From Steroidobacter gossypii (GTDB lineage: Bacteria; Pseudomonadota; Gammaproteobacteria; Steroidobacterales; Steroidobacteraceae), in NCBI RefSeq assembly GCF_016801985.1, contig NZ_JAEVLS010000006.1, positions 452,592 to 516,591 on the forward strand: a stretch of DNA of 64,000 nt, in the 5' to 3' direction. Position numbers and translations under genes: made by a program. The notes below the pieces were generated by a model. That model was not told the origin of the DNA, searched no databases, and was given only the letters and a program-made list of their open reading frames with translations. The stretch's first letter is position 1. The number at the start of each line of letters is the position of its first letter. Below, in pieces: positions 1-7,989 of the stretch.

Positions 1-479
1 CTCTGCAGCTGCTCCAGGTCCAGATGCCGATAGATTACGGTGCGCGCCTTCGCCAGGCGACAGCCGTCGATGATCGAAGCATGATTGAGCTCGTCGCTGA
101 ATAGCGTCACATCCTGTCCGCCCAATGTTGTTAGCGCGCCGAGATTCGCCGAATACCCGGACGAAAACACGAGTGCGCGCTCCGAAAGGTTCCATGCCGC
201 CAGCTCGGCTTCTAGTTCGACGTGCAGGCTGCGCGTCCCTACCACCAAACGGGACGCCAGTGCGCCCGTGCCGAACCGTTCGATCGCCGAGAGCGCCGCC
301 AGCTTGACCTGTGGGTGCGAGGCGAGACCCAGATAATCGTTGGATGCAAACGAGATGAGCTGGCTGTCGCGCACCCGGCCGATCGGGCCGTCGCCGTCGA
401 AGGGCAGCGGTTCTCGATATCTGCTGATGGCGCGGAGGCTTGCGAGCTCGCGTTCCGCCCAATCGCTCCACTCCGTCAT
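1..479 (-). CDS. bioF: 8-amino-7-oxononanoate synthase, 3' end beyond window
   Basis: PLP enzyme that condenses pimeloyl-ACP (or pimeloyl-CoA) with L-alanine in the first dedicated step of biotin ring assembly in the cytoplasm. Only the first 159 residues are inside the window. They show the family signatures: FASNDYLGLASHP near residue 44, then GALASRLVVGTRSLHVELE, FSSGYSANLGAL and DELNHASIIDG. The PLP-binding lysine lies in the missing part. The ATG at 479 overlaps the bioA stop in an ATGA arrangement, so the two genes are translationally coupled in a bioA-bioF operon read leftwards. The identification is firm; only the C-terminal part cannot be checked. Confidence 0.93.
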   Translation of the reverse strand, partial: MTEWSDWAERELASLRAISRYREPLPFDGDGPIGRVRDSQLISFASNDYLGLASHPQVKLAALSAIERFGTGALASRLVVGTRSLHVELEAELAAWNLSERALVFSSGYSANLGALTTLGGQDVTLFSDELNHASIIDGCRLAKARTVIYRHLDLEQLQ

Positions 480-1750
480 TTCGTTTCCTCGAGGGCCGCG
501 GCGAGGGTGGAGACGATGCGGTCGATCTCCGTCGCGGTGATGGTCAGGGGCGGCACGATGGTCACCACCGGGCCCATGGAGCGCGAAAGAACGCCGCGCT
601 TCACCATCGCTGCACAGGTCCGGCGCGCGAATTTGGGATCGTCGCTGGTATCGAGCTCGACCGCGCCCATCAATCCAGCGAGCCGGATCTGCTTGACGCG
701 CTTGAAGGGGGCGATGTGTGTGTTCAGCGCGTCACGCAGTTGGCTGGAGCGCTCACGAACGTTGTCAAGGACGGGCAGAGACGTCATCAGCTGTAAATGT
801 TTGAGAGCGACGGCCGCTGCCAGCGCGTTGCCGCCATACGAGTGGCCGTGGTACAGGGTCTTGTCACTCAGGTCGGGTCCGAGGAAAGCGGCGAACACGC
901 GCTGGGACGCGACCGTTGCCGACATCGGCAGATAGCCGCCCGTGATGCCCTTACCCAGGCACAGCAGGTCGGGGCGCAGGCCGCACTGTTCCGATGCGAA
1001 CAGAGTGCCGGTGCGTCCGAAGCCGGTCGCAACTTCGTCGCAGATGAGCAGCACGCCGGTCTCGTGACACGCTTTGCCGAGCGCGGCGAAGTCCGCAGCG
1101 GGCGCGATCGACATGCCGGCTGCGCCTTGGACCAGGGGTTCGACTACCACGGCGGCGAGTTTGCGATGGTGTTCCCGAACCAGCTGCGCGGCGCTGTGCA
1201 GGGCGCCGGGTTCGGAGAAGGCCGGAGCGCGGATCACTGGGAAGCGCAGGGGATCGAAGATCTGCGTGCCGAACCCGCTGCCTCCCAGCGAGAGTGAACC
1301 GATGGTGTCGCCGTGATATCCGTCGCCGAAGGCGAGGTAGGTGGTGCGACCTCGTTCGCCCTTGTTGGTCCAGTACTGAAACGCGATCTTCAGGGCCTGC
1401 TCGACCGCAGCCGCGCCATCGGAGGCGAACAAGGTGTGTGCTCGATCCACGGGCACGACCCGGGCCAGCGCTTCGGCGAACTCGATGACGATGCGATTGC
1501 CGTTGCCGAGCATGGTCGAGTGCGCCACGCGATCGAGTTGTTCGCGCAGGGCCTGATCCAGTTCGGGGACGCGATGGCCCAGGGTGGTGACCCACAGCGA
1601 TGAGATCGCGTCGAGATAGCGGCGCCCGTCGACGTCGATCAGTTCGCGGCCTTCGGCCCGCTCCACGATCACCGGGCTGTTGGCCCCATAGCAATCCATT
1701 TGAGTGAAGCCGTGCCAGACGGCGGCGGCGTCGCGTTCGAGCCAGTTCAT
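476..1750 (-). CDS. bioA: Adenosylmethionine--8-amino-7-oxononanoate aminotransferase
   Basis: Class III PLP aminotransferase that converts KAPA to DAPA with S-adenosylmethionine as amino donor, in biotin synthesis. The 424-residue protein has the expected length. It shows WHGFTQMDCYGANSP near the N terminus, DGYHGDTIGSLSL, LICDEVATGFGRTG (PLP pyridine-contacting Asp) and LGKGITGGYLPMSAT, which holds the Schiff-base lysine. I chose the ATG at 1750 over the longer reading from 1822, because the extra residues would overlap the divergent gene starting at 1821 and have no family resemblance. Its stop overlaps the bioF start by 4 bp. The upstream region holds an inverted repeat at 1774-1797. Confidence 0.95.
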   Translation of the reverse strand: MNWLERDAAAVWHGFTQMDCYGANSPVIVERAEGRELIDVDGRRYLDAISSLWVTTLGHRVPELDQALREQLDRVAHSTMLGNGNRIVIEFAEALARVVPVDRAHTLFASDGAAAVEQALKIAFQYWTNKGERGRTTYLAFGDGYHGDTIGSLSLGGSGFGTQIFDPLRFPVIRAPAFSEPGALHSAAQLVREHHRKLAAVVVEPLVQGAAGMSIAPAADFAALGKACHETGVLLICDEVATGFGRTGTLFASEQCGLRPDLLCLGKGITGGYLPMSATVASQRVFAAFLGPDLSDKTLYHGHSYGGNALAAAVALKHLQLMTSLPVLDNVRERSSQLRDALNTHIAPFKRVKQIRLAGLMGAVELDTSDDPKFARRTCAAMVKRGVLSRSMGPVVTIVPPLTITATEIDRIVSTLAAALEETK

Positions 1751-1773
1751 GCTGTCAACCTCGTCTACGGATG

Positions 1774-1797
1774 CAAGTCGACAGTGTAAGCGACTTG
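1774..1797. promoter_or_regulatory. Inverted repeat in the bioA / phosphoribosyltransferase divergent promoter
   Basis: CAAGTCG and CGACTTG form a perfect 7-bp dyad around a 10-bp spacer, 24 bp upstream of the bioA ATG and 23 bp upstream of the divergent gene. The position suits an operator serving both genes. It does not match the BirA, BioR or BioQ consensus as I recall them, so the regulator is unknown. It could also be chance. Confidence 0.35.
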
Positions 1798-1820
1798 GGC
1801 CGGCGATGTATGATCGGTCC

Positions 1821-2375
1821 ATGGAAAAAACCTATATCTCGGCTGAATCCCTACTGCGGGACTCGCTGGCGCTGGGCGTTCAGATTGTGCGCAGCGGATT
1901 TCGTCCGTCGTTCCTGGTGGGGGTTTGGCGGGGTGGGGCGCCGATCGGCATCTCGGTGCAGGAGGTGCTGGAGTTCAATGGCATCGAGTGCGATCACATT
2001 GCCATTCGCACTTCGTCCTACACGGGGATGAATCAGCAGGCCAAGACGGTGCGCGTGCACGCCATCGATTACCTGGTGTCGCGGCTGAGCTTCGAAGATC
2101 AGTTGTTGTTGATCGACGATGTATTCGACTCGGGTCGCAGTCTCGAAGCGGTGGTCGCCGAGCTGCGGCGGCGTTGTCGGCGCAACATGCCCGAGCAGGT
2201 GCGGATCGCGACCGTGTACTACAAGCCGTCGCGCAACACGAGCTCGCTGAAGCCGGATTATTTCATTCGGGAAACGGATCAATGGCTGGTGTTCCCTCAC
2301 GAACTGCAAGGTCTTACTCGCGAAGAGATCCTGGCGAATAAGCCGGTCGGCGAAGATTTCTTCCTGCCGGGGTAA
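1821..2375 (+). CDS. Hypoxanthine phosphoribosyltransferase-like protein
   Basis: Type I phosphoribosyltransferase, 184 residues, probably joining a purine base to PRPP. The PRPP-binding motif LLLIDDVFDSGRSLEAV is near residue 95, preceded by FLVGVWRGGAPIG, typical of the loop I region in this fold. An acidic/aromatic C-terminal part, DYFIRETDQWLVFPHEL, contains the W-x-V-F-P segment common in Hpt/Gpt proteins. Base specificity cannot be read from sequence alone. The ATG at 1821 was taken because earlier in-frame starts lie inside the divergent bioA gene. It is transcribed away from bioA and faces the M20 peptidase gene tail-to-tail. Confidence 0.8.
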   Translation: MEKTYISAESLLRDSLALGVQIVRSGFRPSFLVGVWRGGAPIGISVQEVLEFNGIECDHIAIRTSSYTGMNQQAKTVRVHAIDYLVSRLSFEDQLLLIDDVFDSGRSLEAVVAELRRRCRRNMPEQVRIATVYYKPSRNTSSLKPDYFIRETDQWLVFPHELQGLTREEILANKPVGEDFFLPG

Positions 2376-2433
2376 TAAGGACCACCGACCGCTACTGTTG
2401 GTTTGGCTCATCTTCCGCTGCAAAACCTCTGCA

Positions 2434-3696
2434 TCACGCGCGCAGTAGATCCACGAGCGTGAGCGCAACCACCGCGGTGGCTTTCCTGAGGTCCTCGAGG
2501 CGGAGGCATTCATCCGGGGCGTGGCCGTTGGCCTCTTGCAGCGTGCGGGGGCCGGCGCCGTACAGGACGGTGGGGATGCCGGCGGAGGCGTAGTGCCTTG
2601 CGTCAGTGTAGAGCGGCACGCCTTGCACGGGCACGGCAACGCCGAACTCCTCCTCGGCATGAGTGCGAAGCGCGATGATCATCCGCGCGGCGCCCGGAAG
2701 CTCGAGCAGTGGTTCAGCAAGCAAGATCCGATTGATCGTGACTGTGATATCCGGCCGGTGCGCGACCGCATCCTGAATCAGTTCACGCAGATGAGATTCG
2801 GCGGTCGCAGCTGATTCTTCCGGGATGATGCGACGATCGAGCCGCATGGTGACGCGGTCGGGAACGACGTTGGTATTGATGCCGCCTTGGATCAAACCGA
2901 TGTTGAGCGACGCGGTCGTGATGCCTGGCACCTTCGAGTGCCGACGTGACAGCTCGTCGCGATACTCATATAAAACATTGAGAATGTCCGTCGCCGCCTG
3001 CAGCGCGTCCGCGCCCGAGGAGGGCTGGGCCGCGTGTCCGGCTTTGCCATCGACGACGATTTCCAGGTGCAGGCAGCCGTTGTGCGCGCTGGTCACCGCA
3101 TAGGAAAAGCCGGCGCAAATCGCCAGGTCCGGCTTGCTGAGCCGCTGATCGAGCAGGCGCTTGGGCCCGACGGCGCCACCGGCTTCCTCGTCGTACGTGA
3201 AGTGCAGTTCCACGACGCCGTTCAGAGGCACGCCTTGTTTCTGCAGCTCGATCAGCGCCAGCAGCGCCCACGTGTAAGTCGCGAAATCCGATTTGCTCAC
3301 CGCAACGCCGCGACCAAACATCACCAGGCCTTGGTCGGGATCGTCGATGATTTCCGCGCCATGGGGATCGTGCGTCCAGCCGTTGCCGGGAGGAACAACG
3401 TCACCGTGCGCGTTTAGCGCGATGGTCGGTCCGCCCTGGCCGAAGCGACGGCGCACGATGAGATTGGTCGCCGAAATCATGCCCGCCGCTTTGGTCGCGG
3501 CCGCAGGCACCGCATCGGTGTCGACTTCGAGATCGAGCAGGTTTTCCAACAGCTCGTGCGCCCGCTCGGCGGCGCCTGCGCAATCGCCGGGCGGGTTGTC
3601 GCTGGGTACGCGTACCAACTCGGCAAGAAACTCGACTTGACGGATGAACTCGCGCTCGAGGTAGGCATGTACCAGCGCGCGGGCGGTTGCAGACAT
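2434..3696 (-). CDS. M20 family metallopeptidase / deacylase (ArgE/DapE/CPG2 group)
   Basis: Zinc-dependent amidohydrolase of the M20 family, 420 residues. The first metal ligand region is seen as ALNAHGDVVPPG, followed by GRGVAVSKSD, where the family usually has GRG-x-x-D-x-K, and by the catalytic glutamates in TYDEEAGGAVG. A later H in DARHYASAGIPTVLYGAG fits the C-terminal zinc ligand. The dimerisation (lid) domain is the middle part, with HNGCLHLEIVVDGKAGHAA. The family removes N-acyl or peptide groups from amino acids; the substrate here is not predictable (acetylornithine, succinyl-DAP or a dipeptide are all possible). A TATAAT hexamer lies upstream at 3729-3734. Confidence 0.85.
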   Translation of the reverse strand: MSATARALVHAYLEREFIRQVEFLAELVRVPSDNPPGDCAGAAERAHELLENLLDLEVDTDAVPAAATKAAGMISATNLIVRRRFGQGGPTIALNAHGDVVPPGNGWTHDPHGAEIIDDPDQGLVMFGRGVAVSKSDFATYTWALLALIELQKQGVPLNGVVELHFTYDEEAGGAVGPKRLLDQRLSKPDLAICAGFSYAVTSAHNGCLHLEIVVDGKAGHAAQPSSGADALQAATDILNVLYEYRDELSRRHSKVPGITTASLNIGLIQGGINTNVVPDRVTMRLDRRIIPEESAATAESHLRELIQDAVAHRPDITVTINRILLAEPLLELPGAARMIIALRTHAEEEFGVAVPVQGVPLYTDARHYASAGIPTVLYGAGPRTLQEANGHAPDECLRLEDLRKATAVVALTLVDLLRA

Positions 3697-3728
3697 TCAG
3701 TTATCCCTGGCGTGGCCGTGAGGGGCGC

Positions 3729-3734
3729 ATTATA
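3729..3734 (-). promoter_or_regulatory. Candidate -10 element for the M20 peptidase gene
   Basis: Read on the minus strand this is a perfect TATAAT, 33 bp before the start codon at 3696. No convincing TTGACA is present 16-18 bp upstream, so the promoter call rests on the -10 hexamer and its position. Confidence 0.4.
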
Positions 3735-3878
3735 AAGTTCGCACGATGGTTCACGCAGCGAACGTCATTGACGAAACGTTGACATTCAACACGATGCGTG
3801 TGTCTTTTGGAACCATCGGTCAAGTCGACCGCTTAGTAGGGGACCGAATCGATCGGATACTTCGTGGAGGATAAGACA

Positions 3879-4124
3879 ATGCGTGCGTATGCTTTGCTTG
3901 CCGTTTCTGCGCTGCTGCTAACAGCCGGTTGCGCTCAAAAGGATGACAGTGCGCAAATGAACTCGCCGCCGGCGGATAGCGCGCCGACCTCGCCAGCGCC
4001 GGCTGAACCGTCGACCGCTCCGATGCCGTCGGATACACCGCCTGCGGATACCACCACTCCGCCGGCAGACACGACGCAGCCGCCGTCGGATCCGGGCACC
4101 ACTCCGCCTCCCCCGGCGCAGTAA
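3879..4124 (+). CDS. Small proline/threonine-rich lipoprotein
   Basis: 81-residue exported lipoprotein. It has a short basic start, a hydrophobic stretch and a lipobox LTAGC ending near residue 19, after which the mature part is almost wholly Pro, Thr, Ser, Ala and Asp (repeats of the type PPADTTTPP and APxPSDTPP). This suggests an unfolded, perhaps wall-spanning, spacer anchored in the outer membrane. No domain is recognisable. The ATG at 3879 was chosen because GGAGG at 3866-3870 sits 8 nt upstream. TTGACA at 3779-3784 could be a -35, but no good -10 follows. A strong hairpin follows the gene. Confidence 0.8.
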   Translation: MRAYALLAVSALLLTAGCAQKDDSAQMNSPPADSAPTSPAPAEPSTAPMPSDTPPADTTTPPADTTQPPSDPGTTPPPPAQ

Positions 4125-4156
4125 TCTCGTCCAGACACTGAACATCTCGGGGCAAA

Positions 4157-4182
4157 GAGGCGGCGTCGTGGGACGCCGCCTC
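4157..4182. terminator. Hairpin between convergent lipoprotein and mscS genes
   Basis: A perfect 11-bp GC-rich stem (GAGGCGGCGTC / GACGCCGCCTC) with a 4-nt loop lies between two convergent genes. The T-run is weak on both strands (only three T on the minus side), so it may stop transcription poorly or protect 3' ends. Confidence 0.6.
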
Positions 4183-4210
4183 GATAACCAGAACGCCCGG
4201 GTTCTCCATT

Positions 4211-5611
4211 TCAAGAATTGACGGCCGCGGGGCGATGCACTCGCGCCTCGAGCGCCATTTCATCGGAGCCATGTCCCAGAGTGGCGCGAATTCGCGGCAG
4301 GCTTTCGGGATGATGTTTCTGCAGGAACGCGATCAGCCGTTCGCGGATCTCACAACGCAAATCGAACGACTCGCCGGCGTCGCGTGAGCTGACGATCACG
4401 CGTACTTCAACGGTGTTCTGTTTGGTGTCCGTCACCTGCAACGCCATGACTTTGCGATCCCACAGCGGCGAAGCCTCTACTACCCGTTGTAGCTCCGCGC
4501 GTAGCGGCTGCAATGGCACGCTGTAATCCAGATATAGAAATACCGATCCAATAACCTCGGCGCTCGTGCGCGTCCAGTTCTGGAACGGCTTTTCGATGAA
4601 GTACGAGATCGGCAACACCAGCCGGCGCCAGTCCCAGATGCGCACCACCACGTAGGTCAGGGTGATTTCCTCGATGCGGCCCCATTCGCCTTCGACGATC
4701 ACCACATCGTCGATACGGATAGGCTGCGTCAATGCAATCTGCACGCCCGCCAGCAAGGTCGCGATGCTCTTCTGAGCAGCGAAGCCGAGGATGATGCCAG
4801 CGACGCCGGCCGAAGCGATGATCGCCGTGCCGAAGTGACGGACCGAGTCGAACACCATCAGCATGGAAGCGACGGCGATCAGCACCAGCACGGAAGTAAC
4901 GATCTTTCGCAGCAGGGTCACTTGCGTGTAGATCGCACGCGCACGGCGATTGTCGCTGGCCTTCAGCTGCTGCTTCTGCAGGATCAGCGAGGTGCCGACC
5001 TGGATCAATTGCAAGCCGATGTAAGCGAGCGTGGCGATGATCAGAATGCTGATCGAGCGTTGCACGATGAGCTCGGTGCGCGGCGACACTGCCAATGCGG
5101 GAGCGCCGAGTAGAATGGCTATCAATGGCAGCACCCAGCGCACGGCGCGGCCGGCGAAAGGCACCAGGATCTCGCTCCAGTTGTTATCGCTGCGAATGGC
5201 GATCTTGCGCAGAGCTTCGTCGATGGTGGCGCCGATGCGGATCATCAGCCAGGTGATCGCGGCGAGGTTGCCCACGCCTTGAAACCACTTCAGCGTCGCC
5301 AGCATGTCGATGGAGAACTGATACTCCTCGAGAGCGGCGACCAGGGTGGCCGCCACGAAATGCAGGCCATTGATCCAGATCAATAGCGCGAGTGGACGTA
5401 TGCAGCGTGTTGCTCCCCGCCAGATCCAGCGGCGGATGGAGGCTTGGGTGCCGTCTTCCAACGGCATGTGCGTTTTGACCTCGCGCGCCGCCTTGTACTT
5501 GATACACCAACTCAGAATTACATGCGCCAGTAATAGCCCCAGAAGCGCAAGTGCGACTGTGGTGATCGTGGCTCCGTCGAGGCTGCCGAACGCTGCGCTC
5601 AGCTCTTGCAT
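4211..5611 (-). CDS. Mechanosensitive ion channel, MscS family
   Basis: Inner-membrane tension-gated channel that releases solutes on hypo-osmotic shock. The 466-residue reading has about five membrane segments, then the pore helix and beta domain typical of MscS: GIILGFAAQKSIATLLAG (small-residue-rich pore helix), followed by QPIRIDDVVIVEGEWGRIEEI and RRLVLPISYFIEKPFQNW. The C-terminal part is the cytoplasmic cage. Start: ATG at 5611 has GGAG 5 nt upstream; the longer reading from 5818 would run over the neighbouring divergent gene and adds no membrane segment. It is larger than E. coli MscS because of extra N-terminal helices. Confidence 0.88.
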   Translation of the reverse strand: MQELSAAFGSLDGATITTVALALLGLLLAHVILSWCIKYKAAREVKTHMPLEDGTQASIRRWIWRGATRCIRPLALLIWINGLHFVAATLVAALEEYQFSIDMLATLKWFQGVGNLAAITWLMIRIGATIDEALRKIAIRSDNNWSEILVPFAGRAVRWVLPLIAILLGAPALAVSPRTELIVQRSISILIIATLAYIGLQLIQVGTSLILQKQQLKASDNRRARAIYTQVTLLRKIVTSVLVLIAVASMLMVFDSVRHFGTAIIASAGVAGIILGFAAQKSIATLLAGVQIALTQPIRIDDVVIVEGEWGRIEEITLTYVVVRIWDWRRLVLPISYFIEKPFQNWTRTSAEVIGSVFLYLDYSVPLQPLRAELQRVVEASPLWDRKVMALQVTDTKQNTVEVRVIVSSRDAGESFDLRCEIRERLIAFLQKHHPESLPRIRATLGHGSDEMALEARVHRPAAVNS

Positions 5612-5810
5612 GAGATCTCCATCATCGTCATGAACAACCTGTGCGCCACGGAGAACATCCCGCCGCGCATCTTCGAGTAACCAAGCAAGCGTCGCAAAGT
5701 TCGATATTTCGGCGCCGTGCCCGGTCGGTAGTTTCCGGAACCCCGCCGTCGACGGCAGCGTTGCTTTGGCAAGCACTCCGTCATTCGTATTCTGACGCCC
5801 CAGAGTCACA

Positions 5811-6908
5811 GTGCCCACGAGTCAAGACAAACGTGCCGTGCATGTCCCCGAGCCACGCAAGCTCGGCGTGTCAGCGCAAGTCGATAAACAAACATTCGTC
5901 ACTCGCTTTCACCAGCGCTTCTACGATCCGGCGTTCGATGCATCGAGAGCGCAGATCGACGCACTGGCCGAGATTGCCTGGCAGGCGTACCAGGAAGGGC
6001 GCAAGGCGCCTCGCACCCGCGCCGCGGGTCCCGAGTTCGAGAATCCGGAATATCAACTTTCGGAGCAGTGGCTGCAGGCGCGCGAAGAGATTCGCAGAGC
6101 GCAGCAGCTGCACGACGACGACAGTGGGCCGCCACGCGTGCTGTTGATCAGCGGCGCGGCTCGCCACGAACAAACATGTCCCGGAGAAGTGTCCAAGTCC
6201 TATCGTCTGTGCCAGCTCGCCGAGCAGACCCTGGTGGCCGAGCATGCGCTGGTCGATCTGCTCGACCTCAGTCATCTCTCCGCGGAGTACGGCCGCGTGA
6301 TCTATCCTTGCAAGTCATGTGTGGCTACGGCCATGCCGCTGTGTCATTGGCCGTGCTCGTGTTATCCCAATCATGCGCTCGGCCAGGTCAACGACTGGAT
6401 GAACGAGATCTATCCGCGCTGGGTCGCGGCGCATGCGGTGATGATCGTCTCGCCGGTGTATTGGTATCAGGCGCCCGCGGCCTTGAAGTTGATGATCGAT
6501 CGCTTGGTGTGCGCCGACGGCGGCAACCCCGATCCCACGCGCACCGACGGCAAGGATGCCAGGAAGGCCAAAGCGATCGAACTCGAAGGTTGGTCCTATC
6601 CCCGCCATCTGCAGGGCCGCGCGTTCTCGGTCATCGTTCACGGCGATACGGTGGGCGCCGAAACACTACGTCGCAATCTCCATGACTGGCTTTGTGACAT
6701 GCAACTCGTGCCGGCCGGCGGCGACGCCAACATCGATCGTTACATCGGCTACTACGAACCGTATGCCACGAGCCACGAGGCGCTCGATAGCGACCAGGCC
6801 ATTCAGCAAGAGGTTCGCAATGCAGCTCGGCACCTGCTTGCGACTGTGTCGCGGCTGCGAGCGCGGGCATTGCGTGAGAGCGTGCCGCCGAGTGCACGGC
6901 CGAAATAA
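5811..6908 (+). CDS. Flavodoxin-fold NAD(P)H-dependent oxidoreductase with Cys cluster
   Basis: 365-residue protein with an approximately 100-residue N-terminal helical extension and a NADPH-dependent FMN reductase-like domain starting at RVLLISGAARHEQTCPGEVSKSYRL. The segment VSPVYWYQAPAALKLMIDRL is the FMN-site helix of this family. Between these lies an unusual Cys-rich stretch with spacing C-x2-C-x7-C-x3-C-x-C (YPCKSCVATAMPLCHWPCSC), which resembles an iron-sulfur flavoprotein or a redox Cys site. The substrate is unknown. A GTG at 5811 is taken as the start because no in-frame ATG occurs before the core; no clear Shine-Dalgarno is seen. It is divergent from mscS. Confidence 0.75.
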   Translation: MPTSQDKRAVHVPEPRKLGVSAQVDKQTFVTRFHQRFYDPAFDASRAQIDALAEIAWQAYQEGRKAPRTRAAGPEFENPEYQLSEQWLQAREEIRRAQQLHDDDSGPPRVLLISGAARHEQTCPGEVSKSYRLCQLAEQTLVAEHALVDLLDLSHLSAEYGRVIYPCKSCVATAMPLCHWPCSCYPNHALGQVNDWMNEIYPRWVAAHAVMIVSPVYWYQAPAALKLMIDRLVCADGGNPDPTRTDGKDARKAKAIELEGWSYPRHLQGRAFSVIVHGDTVGAETLRRNLHDWLCDMQLVPAGGDANIDRYIGYYEPYATSHEALDSDQAIQQEVRNAARHLLATVSRLRARALRESVPPSARPK

Positions 6909-7015
6909 CGCGGCTCGCATGAGCCTGTCGCTTAACGTCATAGCCAGTCGCCCCAAGCCATTGCGCGCCGGCGGGCTTCGCGCCATTCTGCACCGTCACT
7001 CCCGGGGGAACTAGG

Positions 7016-7789
7016 ATGAGCGACGTCAGCTACCAAGAACGGGGTCGGATCGCGGTCGTCACACTCAACCGGCCGGATGCGCTGAATACATTCACGCAGC
7101 AGATGCGCATCGGCATCATCGATGCATTCACCCAATGCGCGACGGCCGCTCATGTTCGTGCGGTCGTGTTGACGGGCGCGGGACGCGGTTTCAGCGCGGG
7201 CGCGGACCTCAACAGTCTGCCGCCAAAGGGCTTCGAAGTCGCGGCGATGCTCGAACACGAATTCGGTCCCGGCATCCTGGCCATCGCCGAACTGCCCAAG
7301 CCTGTCATTGCAGCGGTGAACGGCTTCGCCAGCGGCATCGGCGCGGGCTACGTGATGGCGAGCGACATGGTCGTGATGGGAGAGAAGGCATTCCTGCAGT
7401 TGCCGTTCGCGAAAATCGGACTGGTGCCCGACGGCGGTCTGACCTGGCAGTTCGCGACACGAGTGGGGCCACGCCTGGCGTTCGAGCTTGCCTTGAGCGG
7501 CGATCGTATTCCCGCCACGCGTTGTGTCGAACTCGGGCTAGCGAACAAAGTTGTTCCAGACGCGGAGGTGTTCGATGCAGCCTTCGCGCTGGCCGAGAAA
7601 CTGGCGGACGCTGCCCCGCTGGCTGTGGCTGGCACCAAGCGTCTGCTTCGACGCGCGCCCTCCATGGATCTGGCCCAGGCTATTCTCGCCGAGGGTGCAA
7701 TTCAGAAAGATTGCATCGACAGCGACGACTTCCGCGAGGGTGTGAAGGCGTTCTTCGACAAACGCGCGCCGAAATTCACCGGAAGCTGA
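7016..7789 (+). CDS. Enoyl-CoA hydratase/isomerase (crotonase family)
   Basis: 257-residue crotonase-fold enzyme that acts on CoA thioesters in beta-oxidation or a related pathway. It shows TLNRPDALNTFTQQM, the oxyanion-hole segment AGRGFSAGADLN (CoA binding and backbone NH donors) and NGFASGIGAGYVMASDMVVM, with QLPFAKIGLVPDGGLTW in the usual catalytic region. Here the second glutamate position is a Gly/Asp-rich PDGG rather than E-x-x-x-G. That favours an isomerase- or thioesterase-like relative over a canonical hydratase, but I cannot decide. The ATG at 7016 follows a purine-rich GGGGGAACTAGG. It is the first of a co-directional group continuing through cofD. Confidence 0.85.
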   Translation: MSDVSYQERGRIAVVTLNRPDALNTFTQQMRIGIIDAFTQCATAAHVRAVVLTGAGRGFSAGADLNSLPPKGFEVAAMLEHEFGPGILAIAELPKPVIAAVNGFASGIGAGYVMASDMVVMGEKAFLQLPFAKIGLVPDGGLTWQFATRVGPRLAFELALSGDRIPATRCVELGLANKVVPDAEVFDAAFALAEKLADAAPLAVAGTKRLLRRAPSMDLAQAILAEGAIQKDCIDSDDFREGVKAFFDKRAPKFTGS

Positions 7790-7989
7790 CACCGCTGGTG
7801 CGGCGTGCGGCGATGCCGATCGGCGACAGTCTGGTCGCGTCTGCCATCCATTCTGAACCGCCGATGCGAATATGACTGGGAAGTCTCAAGCGAGGGAATC
7901 CCAGTGGCGATGGCAAGAGGATCGGTGTGGTCGGCGACTGAACGCAACGGAGCGGCGCTGCCGCGGTCCCTCGACAAGGACCTGTTCCG

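Noticed and set aside
7876..7904. CTGGGA / TCCCAG hairpin before cofD as a riboswitch or terminator
   Set aside because: Only 6 bp with a 17-nt loop, no T-run and no known aptamer signature; it could be chance.
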